Shown: positions 1-9,504 of the stretch, one piece after another | How the letters are laid out: every line of letters begins with the position of its first letter | How positions within the stretch are numbered: position 1 is the first letter of the stretch | Assembly: GCF_037975245.1 (NCBI RefSeq) | Contig: NC_092576.1 | Span: 1,686,501 to 1,750,500, forward strand | Length of the DNA stretch: 64,000 nucleotides | DNA from: Apostichopus japonicus | Lineage: Eukaryota > Echinodermata > Holothuroidea > Aspidochirotida > Stichopodidae | Direction of reading: 5' to 3' | The notes under the pieces: generated by a model | Databases searched by the model: none | What the model was told of the DNA's origin: nothing | The model's input: the letters and a program-made list of their open reading frames with translations, nothing else | Program-made: the position numbers and the translations under genes

Positions 1-317
1 TATGGGCGTCTGCAAAACAAAAAATCAGGGGACAAATAATACAATTAGACTTTTGTATATACGATGGGTTTGGGGTCCTCATGATCCAATAAACAATTAT
101 AGACTGTGGCAAATGCGATTTCCGTCCAATATTTAAAACTGTGGATAAATATAATAAAATGAGAACTGCTGCATGTCATTTTCACAAAATGCTGTATCAA
201 ACTGAACCAAAGTTTAATACAGGGGAATTTAAAATGCAGCATTTGGTCAAGTCAAATTGGTGGGGACAGGGTAGGCCTATATCATGTCCCCACCACTGAA
301 AAAGTTGGTGGGGACGC

Positions 318-326
318 GTCCCGCTG
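318..326. repeat. Target-site duplication, left (GTCCCGCTG)
   Basis: Nine bases repeated exactly at 1375-1383. The empty site in units 3 and 5 has a single copy. Confidence 0.85.
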
Positions 327-1374
327 GCGAATTTCTTTTTCCTGAACCTTTCGGGCAGTGTACGTGGAGTTTAGCCAATCAGAGCGAGGCTGTGTTGATG
401 ACGTACTACAGTAAAGATAGCGGCGTGCTTACCAAATGTTGAAGTGCATGGGGAAATCACATTCGATAAGTCAACATAATTGTTGTACTACAGCAGAAAG
501 TATTGAGGTATATAGGCCTTGCACTAATAACATTATACTGAATCATTATGCACAACTTACATGACGTTTGCATCGGTTTTTGTTGAAAAACGGCGATGTA
601 TGATCGCTGTCTGATGTACAAATTTACAATGTCTTCAGATTGACATGACACTGTACTCAGTACTGTAGTACTGGTACAGTAGTATGTTACGTACTTACAG
701 TTTACACACATCTACACAGCAATATTTGTACACAGGGGTACAGTCCTATAGCACCTCCTTGTGAGAGACGAGGTCCAGTAATTAACGGTTTATTGTGGAA
801 ACTGCCAAATGTTTGTTGTAAACTGATGAGCGAATTAGGTAAATAAGAGTGCAAGTACTGCCCTTGTTTTATTATAAAATAAATCCTCTCTCTTTAATTG
901 TTCCAGAATGAATATCTGTTTCCCTAGTCTTTTATTCTAGCAAGTCATCTGCCTTTAAATTAGGATAAACTTTCCTAAAACGGATGTACCACATTTTGGG
1001 GCTGAGACCGATTTCCCCCTAATAAGATCTAGAAGGAAAATAAACAAAAGAAACTATATATATTTTCGCCACACTATCTACGGAGTTTCATATATAAGAT
1101 GACCATGCACGAAAACCATGACATAACTTATAATATCGATTTTCAATTCATGATATAATACTTGGACATAACTACTTGAACATGAGAAAAAGTGGGGGGA
1201 AAATCCACACCGGGGCTCGAACTCGCGCTCTTTCGTTTTCCACCTTATGTTATTGAGGGGACGCATTTACCCGACTGACCATCTTTACTGAGTAGTACGT
1301 CATCAACACAGCCTCGCTCTGATTGGCTAAACTCCACGTACACTGCCCGAAAGGTTCAGGAAAAAGAAATTCGC
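327..1374. mobile_element. Non-autonomous DNA transposon with 83-bp perfect terminal inverted repeats
   Basis: The insertion is present only in unit 1; all other units read straight through the site. Bases 327-409 and 1292-1374 are perfect inverted repeats of 83 bp, and after a 2-base gap the match goes on for about 10 more bases. A 9-bp duplication GTCCCGCTG flanks the element (318-326 and 1375-1383). Long TIRs with a 9-bp duplication fit Mutator-like (MULE) elements; Merlin (8-9 bp) is an alternative. The 1,048-bp interior has no transposase frame, so it would need a helper in trans. A tRNA-like segment lies just inside the right TIR. Confidence 0.88.
1197..1290 (-). promoter_or_regulatory. 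tRNA-like segment with Pol III A-box and B-box candidates
   Basis: On the minus strand, GGTCAGTCGGGTA (about 1267-1279) resembles a tRNA A box. GAGTTCGAGCCCC (about 1212-1224) resembles a B box (consensus GGTTCGANTCC). They are about 45 bases apart, within the normal range of tRNA genes. I cannot fold a clean cloverleaf, so it is more likely a tRNA-derived (SINE-like) internal promoter than a working tRNA gene. It is unusual inside a TIR element. Confidence 0.45.
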
Positions 1375-1383
1375 GTCCCGCTG
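1375..1383. repeat. Target-site duplication, right (GTCCCGCTG)
   Basis: Second copy of the nine bases at 318-326; it marks the outer border of the long-TIR element. Confidence 0.85.
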
Positions 1384-1415
1384 TCCCCACCAGGATCTGC
1401 GCCCATGCCCAGTGA

Positions 1416-2199
1416 GGCCTTCATTTATAATTAATCTAACAAAGACTTATTTGACAGACATCAAAAGTGCCTGGAAATTGCAATTCGAAGATTACAAACA
1501 CGCTGTGAGACACCGTCTCTGTCAATGCGTTTCCTCGTAATTAGGAATAGTAGGGATACACAATGGTTTTATCACTACTACGAACAGTCCATAACCACCT
1601 ACCCTGTTGATGTTTAGATGTGGTTGTTGCTTCATTTGTTTTGCGTGTGTTTGTGTGCTTTTCTATTCTGTAGGATTCGTTTTCTGCTCGTATTTCCGTT
1701 TTAGCTGTGATGTTTTGATTCTGATAGACTTGGGTCTCTTGATGTGAAGAACCCATTGAACTTTTGGTGTGAACTTTACTGTCACAGGTTAATTCCGAAA
1801 AGGGAACGCAGTTTGAGTTTCCCCCTAAGTCTCGTACATGTTATGGTCAAGTGCCTCTCACCAGCGTGTGACGTAATGGGGTCACTTCTTTCTAAAAAGT
1901 GCGTTTCTGCAGGTCCTCATATCACAAAGTATTCTATACCTGCTTCGTCAAGTGCGAACTATATTATGTCCCTGTAGAGTCCATAATATATCTGGAGATA
2001 TATGTTAAGACTGTTTACTATATCTTACTCGCTGACAGTTATACCACACTGCAGAATAAAGCTTCCACTCGAGCATGACAGTTATTTGGCTCTTAAGCAA
2101 ACGTTATGGTTGACCGAATTCAAACTGCACGCGATGACGTTTTTGGTTCCCCCCAAAAATAATGAAAAAGTGAAGGTAACAATAATGTCTCTGTTGCAG
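1416..2199. other. Unit head without recognised gene
   Basis: This stretch lies between the hAT end and the first proposed exon. Equivalent stretches are 13709-14482, 24337-25112, 34994-35782, 45864-48012 (with the hAT insertion) and 57909-58692. Short frames on both strands are not conserved between units. A splice acceptor closes the stretch (TCTCTGTTGCAG), so a promoter and an untranslated first exon may lie here, but I see no clear TATA box or initiator. Confidence 0.5.
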
Positions 2200-2394
2200 C
2201 TTTAACTCGGAACTAGTCTGTTAATGGTTTGACAAGATGATGGGTTACGGGAACTCTCGTTTCATATACTCGGTTTTGAGTGTTACTTTGTTAATGATAT
2301 TGTGGTGTTTTTCAAGTGATCATTCTTGGATTAGTGTCGCGACCAAGCTGCAAAAATCAAACTGGCGGCAAAAAGCTCCTCGGCAAGGAACAGA
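2200..2394 (+). pseudogene. Possible 5' exon of sulfotransferase gene, copy 1 (stops)
   Basis: The segment lies between an acceptor (CTGTTGCAG, ends 2199) and a donor (AGA|GTAAGT, from 2395). The reading frame that is open in units 3, 5 and 6 starts at ATG 2224. Here it is broken at once by TGA as third codon, and later by a TGA after the Phe-Lys pair and a TAG after Leu-Asp. Either this copy is dead or the segment is untranslated leader in all copies. Confidence 0.35.
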
Positions 2395-5158
2395 GTAAGT
2401 ACAAGTTAGTATATCATACTTCAACGCTATCATTAAAAACAGAATATTCAAACATGGTAGACGAAATATGGTATCCATATACATGTGCAAATTTGATAAC
2501 AAAATTGATTTGTTCCTTCAATTATTATTTTGCTAGCTGAAAACAAAAAATCCTATGGGATCTGGAGGGACCATAGTTAGGTTGTATAGTGTGTGCGGAA
2601 GTGCTAGGAATCAGTAGCACATCCCTGCAAGATTTTCGATTGGTTCGATTTGCACCAAAATGTGCATGCATATACTTCTGCACTATTATCAGGTGTTATT
2701 CCCACGACAGAGTAATATGTTCCACTCAAAATACAAAAAGAAAAACGTTTTAATGATAAAAATGTTGCTCGCTATCAGGCTTCAAACTAGACATATATCT
2801 ACTCCGGAAGTCCATATAGCCTTATGTAGAGAAACTATAAGTAGAGTGACTAGCCGGCGTATGTGTTCACTCGCTCCATATATATACTGACATATACTGT
2901 AAACGACAGTATATAGGCCTGGTCAAACTTATGTTCACGTCACGCCCTGCATTGTTCGCCATGTAGCTGTATAGGATTATATAAACCACATATACCTGCA
3001 TATACCGTAATGCTTAGCCTATGCGTCATCTACACGCGATAACCATATCCAAACCTACGCGGAGTTTAGCCTATATCATGATCTTGTTGATAGGCTAAAT
3101 ACTCGTCTTCCTAAACAATTGAGCAATTCGCGAATCTTGATTGTACTTAGCCCATACAGCGAACTTTTACTCATGAAAATCGAAAGTTTTGTAAAATAAT
3201 TGCACACATTTACCTAACATATGTGTACTGAACTTTTTCTTTTGCTCAACTGCTTACAGAGTGTAATAAGTAAAATATTTGTATCAATTTACATACAAAA
3301 CTTACTAGATAGTATGATAGGTATATAGAGGTCATAATAAGTTGAAGAATTTTTCTTCAGTTTTCTTAATAGGCTACTTTTCTCGTGATTTCCCTTCTGC
3401 CATGATACATCATATAGCTATCATACGCAAGGTTTCTAGATTAATTGTCAAGTTGTGGGTTTATGTCGCAATCTTCAGGTTAGGCTACTGTATCCAACAA
3501 TTATTTTGAACCGTGCATTACTTTTTCACCTTATTGAAAGACCATTCGTCATTTCTTGCTTCGCACCCATATATGGAACTGCTTTTCTCACCTTTATTTA
3601 ACGCCTTAATGTTTGCAATCTAAAGATATAATCAACTCTGTCTTATCGAATCTGACAGTTTCTGGTTATTGCCTATAGCGTTACACTTCACGCATCACTG
3701 TGCAATAATTATATACCAGGTTAGGCTATACCAGGGAAGGTGTCTTTACTCATTGTTCAATTACGGGTTGTAGTGTAAGCGTATAATCTGGTATTGTGAG
3801 TTTAAGATCTTTATCCAAGGTTTTCAACACACCCTGTACTGTTGCTACTGGCATAACCTTGTAACCTTGTGTGTTGATATGATACCTTGTTGTATCGTTT
3901 TGCGAAATGTAGGCCCCATATACTTTAGACAGTGAGAGTCAACATCAAACATTCCCGCCAAAGTAGCCTCCTAAGCTGTCGACAATGGCTTTACCACATG
4001 ACTTGATCGCATATACAGCTATTGTGAACACATAGTTATTGAAATAAGAAATTATTCATTATTTAGTAAACTTGTTTCAAATTATATATATAAACAAAGG
4101 AGAAACCACCAGGCTGGGAAGAATTAGAAGACTATAACCAAACTGCAACATCTTCAAGTTTGTAAGATGATTAATAACAAATATGCATGGCCATCAGGAG
4201 AATATTAAAAATTTCTTTAATTTCCCACAAAATTACATCTAAATCCTCATGAAATCCAGAACAGTGTGCTGTTATGAGTGGGATATCACCAGTCTAAATT
4301 GTCAATTCGAATAGTTGAGTGTGTCAACACGGTGTTTGAACCTAAAATCCAGATGAGGCATCAAAATACGTAACAGAGTGCATGTCTACTTGGAAAGCGA
4401 GGTCAAAAACATGATACTGCCCAACCCCACTTTCAAGAGCCGGGACATTTGGAAAAGTCGCATATTCCGTATGCTATCCGGCGGGTCCCCTTAAGTAATT
4501 GGCTCAATGTGTGATTTCTGTGGTAATCGACTTTCTCCTCCAATAATTACATTGGGTGCCCAGTTTATGTTAATTGGAAGACTAATGTGTCCAGCAACGT
4601 TAAATACATCAACTTTCGTTCAGTTTCGTGTCGGACTGAGTGTTTGAAAATAAACCGTACATAACATTTGTTTTCAGTGGAAATTATCCTCAAACCCTCG
4701 AAAGTCCATGTTGGTTCTCTTTTACTCACAACGCTCTTACTTGATCAAAGCGAATATGGTTGCTTCTGGAAAACGGTTTTAGATTGAATATTTTGTAAGC
4801 TTGCTAAAGCGGTGCCGATTGGTTCAGTATAGTTTTATCGGACTTGACTGTTCTTTCATACGAAAATCAAGTGACAGATCACCATTAAATAGCTAATGGA
4901 TATGCAACAGTTGATCAACAAGGATCACGTGACCAGGTTATTAGATTTTCGTTTCGTGTTTGTTTAATTACAGAAGTATTGAAATGCTTTAAGATGTGTT
5001 ACGATTGCTTTCCGTCAAACATATGACTAATATCTTGTAAACTAGAAAGCAATATTCTGCGAAAAAAATTAGTTTTTCTTATGATTATGCTGACTATGGC
5101 GACCTAATTACAATACGCACTCTCTACACACAAGGTACGTTCCTGTGAAGTGTACAAG
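2395..5158. other. Presumed first intron of the sulfotransferase gene
   Basis: The stretch runs from a GTAAGT donor to the short exon. Equivalents are 14678-17525, 25308-28182, 35978-38836 and 48208-51075. It holds the minus-strand frame at 3750-3938 and AT-rich sequence with TATATA runs. Another short coding exon may be hidden here, because the phases of the flanking exons do not match. Other frames in it, such as the minus-strand one equivalent to 16870-17109, look like chance. Confidence 0.45.
3750..3938 (-). pseudogene. Conserved unrecognised minus-strand reading frame (unit 1)
   Basis: A 62-codon frame with protein-like composition (pattern NDTTRYHINTQGYKVMPVAT) ends in TGA at 3750-3752. 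The same frame carries on upstream for over 20 codons (CGKAIVDSLGGYFGGNV) past TGA-Cys-TGA. It reads like an exon or remnant of an older gene cut by two nearby TGA codons. I recognise no family. Unit 2 has a 2-bp deletion, unit 5 a 7-bp deletion and unit 4 further indels, so the frame is not under obvious protection now. Confidence 0.3.
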
Positions 5159-5300
5159 AAGTGTTCACTAAAACACACATAGGCTGGTATTCTAACATAC
5201 GACCGTACGGCGAGTTTGCCGAACAAATGCGGTTACCATCATGGGATTTAACAGTAGTTCCAATCACTGAAAAATATAAAGAATGCCACTTTAACACATG
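5159..5300 (+). CDS. Short exon of sulfotransferase gene, copy 1
   Basis: The exon carries the conserved block GWYSNIRPYGEFAEQMRLPS and ends ACACATG|GTAAGT, a strong donor. Its last two bases TG join the first base G of the terminal exon to form a Trp codon, so the phases match. The 5' border is uncertain: I set it after an AG at 5157-5158, because the frame has TGA just upstream in this copy. In unit 3 the frame is open further back. The exon would lie in the stem region before the catalytic domain. Confidence 0.5.
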
Positions 5301-6664
5301 GTAAGTTACCTATTGTTCAACAGATTTGGTCTATAAAGGTAGCAGTTGGTCAAGGTGATGAATTCCGCATCGTTTGAGTCATATATATATTAGAAGGTAC
5401 TTACGTATCCTAGCCTATCAGTACAATACGTAGCTATATACCTATGTTAGGCTTATTAGTATTGTAGTAGTAGGATGGTGGTCAACATGTTGATGCGATT
5501 GTTGTCAATAAAGTTGAGCACGAAATGAAAATAGTTAATCAATAGCCACGGGTGCTGGACTGTGTAAAGATGGTAACTTAGCTGATCAATAGATATGTGC
5601 ATAAACCATATATAGGGCCTGTTGAAAAATGATCATTACCCCCCCCCACCCCAAGCGAACGGAATGTTTTTATATGAACGAGTTTACATCAGAGAATCGT
5701 GGTATACGTATTGCGCAATGTTTAAAGTGACAAACAGCCAGAGCCTTTCTATATGCTTCTTGCTCCCCTTGGTCAAAATATTGAAAACATTAACGTCAAA
5801 TCATACATTAACGCTGTAGGAATGTATATGTACCAAATTGTTCAGTGGACATAAGCTATAAAGCAAATATTTGGTATGTACGTACTACATCGATAAGAAA
5901 GTGCTGGTTTTGTATCCTGCTCTTCAACTATCGATTCAAAACTAATGCACTGCTTCGACATTAAAATAATCTTTCACAGCAGATAAACTAATATGTTACT
6001 ACAAGTATACTAATATATAAAGACAGGTCTACTAATCTCTTGCGGCAGATTAACTAATCTGTTACGACAATACAATAGATGGTTCGACAGATTAACAAAT
6101 TTGTTATGACAGATTAACTTATATGTTTTTAAAGATTAACTTATATGTTATGAAAGATTAACTTATCTGTTATGACAGATTAAATAATCTGTTATGACAG
6201 ATTAAATAATCTGTCACAACAGGTTTGCCAATATGCTAGTACAGAATGACTAAACTGATATGGCAGATTAATTAATCTGTTACGATATATGAAATTGATC
6301 TGTTATCTCTGATTAACCAATCTCTTAAAATCAAATTAAATTATCTGTTACTGCTTATGCAATGATCTTCTACGTCAGATTCATAAACTGTTATGAAAGC
6401 TAAATAGTACGTTATGACATTTATATCGACGGATTGAAAAACAAGTTACAACATACTGATTTGTTCTCTATTTGTTTCTTTGACCAAAACTGAACCAACA
6501 TTATTTCTAATGGGCCAAACATTGTCGATGGCACGAATGGGCTTTCGTAGCATTGTAACCCATATTAAGTTACATTTAAACACACACCACCCCCTCCCCC
6601 TCCTTTTTGCCCATTCACATGTACACCTGGTAGTACAAAATGAGTTTAATTGTTCTCTTTTCAG
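5301..6664. other. Intron between short and terminal exons
   Basis: The intron is bounded by GTAAGT and by TTCTCTTTTCAG. Equivalents are 17667-18968, 28325-29645, 38978-40283 and 51218-52541, all near 1.3 kb. It holds a poly-C tract of variable length (5639-5653 here) and the palindromic minisatellite. An apparent ATG-initiated extension of the terminal exon (from 6480) lies in this intron and is not conserved in unit 2. Confidence 0.6.
5961..6420. repeat. Palindromic AATCTG/CAGATT minisatellite, unit 1
   Basis: About twenty degenerate repeats with period near 22-24 bases. The core AATCTGTTATGACAGATT is itself an inverted repeat (AATCTG, CAGATT), so the array can form many small hairpins. 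Repeat number varies among units; this copy is the longest. Confidence 0.75.
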
Positions 6665-7727
6665 GATCGGTTCCTCTACCACCTCACCAAGTGACAAGGT
6701 CGAGGTGTCCGACGAACGTCGAACGTTTCTTGTCCAACTTTACGGTCCTTCAGGAACACCACTCCCAAACTTCTTCACCAAAGGAAAACCAGGAGGTCTT
6801 ACACTACGGGATTACTCGAATGGCGTCGTTGTATTTGTTCACCATAACAAAGCAGCTGGAACCACGATCAAATCTTGCATGAGGAGAATGCAGCGTAAAG
6901 GGATCATCGATGGACCAGAGCCGTTTCTAGTACATGCTCCTGGAAGAATGGAGCTTCACTTACGAGCACGAAAGGGCAGAAAATACAAGCAAATGAAATA
7001 TTTCATAGGTGGCTATTCGTTTGGAATGTGTGATTATTTTACAGATAACCGAAAATGTTCATATTTTACATTCATGAGAGATCCAATCGAACGAGTTATA
7101 TCCTCATACTTCTATTGCCATCGTAACCGCGGGGACCAACTTTGTGGCCCTACTAGGGTGGATAACTTTACCTTGGAAGAATGGGCGATATACCAGGGTA
7201 GTTATTTCTTTTATCAACTTCTTATCCAGCCTGTATTTTGTTCAAAAGATTGGCCTTTAAAAAAGGTTAGCACCAGTGATCAGTATATTTTAAAAGAGTT
7301 TCAAACCAATGTGACAAATGTGACCAATGTAAGACAATGCTGGTTCCGACAGAGACAATATTTTGCAAATGTTCTGACCTCTGCTGAACTAACAGTTTTG
7401 TTCGACTACATATCTGCTAACTTGGAAAACTGGTTTGCATTTATTGGGATGACTGAATATTTCAGTTCATCTTTGAAAATGCTTACACACATCTACAACA
7501 TACCGTTTGAGGATAAATGCGATCGGAAAACTAACGAAGGACGATACAAAACAGATTTAAGCCAGGTTAATGATCATTCTTCCAACAAATCAGAATTGAG
7601 AGATACGTTGATGGGAAACCCACAAGTTATGAAGGCCTTAGAATTTGATATGTTGTTATACGATAAGGGGATGGAAATTTTTCAAAACGAGGAGAAGGTT
7701 TTTGCCCGAAGGGGTTTGAGAAATTAA
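6665..7727 (+). CDS. Sulfotransferase, terminal exon, copy 1
   Basis: The exon encodes 353 residues after a split Trp codon and ends in TAA. The motif VHHNKAAGTTIKS (residues 58-70) fits the 5'-phosphosulfate loop, and FTFMRDPIERVISSYF (134-149) the 3'-phosphate loop, of PAPS-using sulfotransferases of the Sulfotransfer_2 / carbohydrate type. Such enzymes move sulfate from PAPS to sugars in the Golgi lumen. N-glycosylation sequons at 167, 215, 218 and 307 agree with that. The acceptor is TTCTCTTTTCAG; I reject the upstream ATG at 6480 because it lies in the intron. The substrate cannot be read from sequence. The first proposed exon of this unit has stops. Confidence 0.85.
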
Positions 7728-9389
7728 ATGCGATTACTTGATAACAATTTAGTGAGAATTAAAAATGATTCAAGAAATGTTGTACATTGACACTCTTCCA
7801 TTGAACTTAAGAGCGTAAACATTTATAGAAGGTATATGTCCCGATAATATAAAATATAAACGAGTGCTGCAGAGTCCCTCAAAGTATTAACTCTTAATTC
7901 CGACAGCTAGAGGTGTTAGTTATAGTACTGAATTCAACTGTTGCTAACTGTTCATTCTAAAAAATACTCAAATACATGTAAATATTTCCGATAAATTCCA
8001 ATACTTTCATATTCATCTAGGTATTATATTCTTACACGGCTTCTAAAATTCTTCTTGGAATTTTGCACGTTCTTATACCTTAGGATGTTATACTTCCAAT
8101 ACATGGCTGTATGCATTGTTGAAACTGAAGTTAAACAAGTAAAGAAATACTCTGTCAACTTCAAGTAATACCGATACTGATTTCACTGATGCGACAATAA
8201 CAGTTGTAGTTTTCAATCTTCCAACTTTGAGCGGAACAGAAGCTTAATTCTATGGACATGACGGTTGCATTTTTCAATGGCATACCAGTTATACCACCAA
8301 CTTTGTCTTTCACAATAACACATGGCAGAAAAAACCAACCCCTTAAAAACATGGCATAATATTGCTCACAATTTTGAAAAACAAGCGAGCTGCAAAATTT
8401 TATGAGATTTGCTCAAATAATCGTCATTCCATTTCAGTCTCTTCTTATGTTTGGCGAGCTTTTTATTTAGTGTTGCCAGATAAACGAAATGCTAGATTCT
8501 CTCTGATTATATTAATGTGAATTTCAAGCCTGTAAGTTTATATTGCAAGCTTGTGAACACTAAAGTAGGCAAAGAGGAAATAAAATTGATATTACAAACT
8601 TGTAAATAAATACTGAATTCTGTCATGTTATATTTTTTGTAGTCTCAACTTAGCTTAGCTAGTAGTTTCGTGTCACTATATAGTCCCGTTAAGAGCAAGT
8701 GTCACAACATGTAAGGTTATATTGACGTGAAAAAGACTTCATATCTGGGGGACGGGGCAAATTCTCAATTCATATGACATATTAATGTCGGGGCATCAAC
8801 TTTTAGAGAATAGAGAAAAGAGGTGGATTTATGATTTTATGAAGGAATATGTGTAGTCATTGAGTCGTTTAGCCCGATTCTTATGTAGAGAGGGTCTGAT
8901 AAGGTCTCCCCAACCCTGGGAATGATGTCAGATGATGAATTGTGAGGCATATTTAGACTATAAATTAGCAACATAATTAAGTCTCAACGCAGATTTGTGA
9001 TAACTAATATTTTGAACAACCTCACAGCCTCGATCCACGTGTTATTACGCTACAGCAAAATTTCCACTTTTATTAGAAACTTTGAAGATAGATGTCAAGA
9101 GTCCGTCGAATTTCGTGACACCCACCAAAATAGATAGCTGTTCAATTTTATGTTCTGTTGTACATTATGTTAATGAACATTATTTTTGCTATCTTTTGCG
9201 AGCTTTATCTTTTCAATGCTACTATTGGACTTGATCTCCTCCCCATTTAACTCTTTCTTCCCCCCCCCCCCGCCCTCCCGATTCCACCAGTCCATGCATC
9301 ATGAATACAAGCTTGACAAGGACGAATCTTGACCTAATGACAAACGACTTATGTGGGTAGCATCTGGCCGTTTCGATCCTTTTAATAAC
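7728..9389. other. 3' region of sulfotransferase gene, no further gene
   Basis: Equivalents are 20032-21701, 30709-32371, 41344-43255 (with a private insertion) and 53617-55274. AATAAA at 8579-8584 is a possible poly(A) signal. A short minus-strand frame (8161-8352) recurs in A-type units but drifts in B-type ones and matches nothing I know. The rest is AT-rich, with C-rich tracts just before the hAT border. Confidence 0.5.
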
Positions 9390-9397
9390 CCCAGTGA
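9390..9397. repeat. hAT target-site duplication, left (CCCAGTGA)
   Basis: Eight bases, repeated exactly at 13701-13708 beyond the other terminus. The same pair flanks the copies at the later junctions. Confidence 0.75.
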
Positions 9398-9504
9398 CAT
9401 GGGCGCAGATCGGTCTTGGATAATGGTGGGGACGCGTGTCTGCTCTCTGACATTATCTGAGCGGAGCGCGACCATGGGTTCGCGCGTAACGTACATGAAA
9501 TTTG

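Larger units (their letters stand above)
1..1407. mobile_element. Right end of array-borne hAT-like element (unit 0/1 junction)
   Basis: This is the right-hand part of the element that spans every unit junction; its left part lies outside the window. It ends GATCTGCGCCCATG at 1394-1407, followed by CCCAGTGA at 1408-1415, the same 8-bp target duplication seen at the other copies. Just inside the end are GGTGGGGAC and GTCCCCACC blocks that can pair as a subterminal hairpin. The copy is interrupted by the long-TIR element at 327-1374. Confidence 0.75.

Noticed and set aside
1197-1290. Functional tRNA gene
   Set aside because: A and B boxes are fair, but acceptor and anticodon stems do not pair convincingly by eye.
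1744-1977. 77-codon plus-strand frame in the unit head (also 58237)
   Set aside because: Units 2, 3, 4 and 5 break it with single-base indels; no known domain.
5961-6420. CRISPR-like array
   Set aside because: Repeats are degenerate, spacers are not unique sequence of constant length, and the context is an animal intron.
6480-6664. ATG-started extension of the sulfotransferase frame (also 29461 and 40126)
   Set aside because: A strong acceptor TTCTCTTTTCAG separates it from the domain, the frame is closed without any ATG in unit 2, and the peptide resembles translated intron (His/Pro from a CACACC/CCCTCC tract).
8161-8352. 63-codon minus-strand frame downstream of the sulfotransferase
   Set aside because: It recurs only because the units are copies. 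B-type units change it by indels and no motif is visible.
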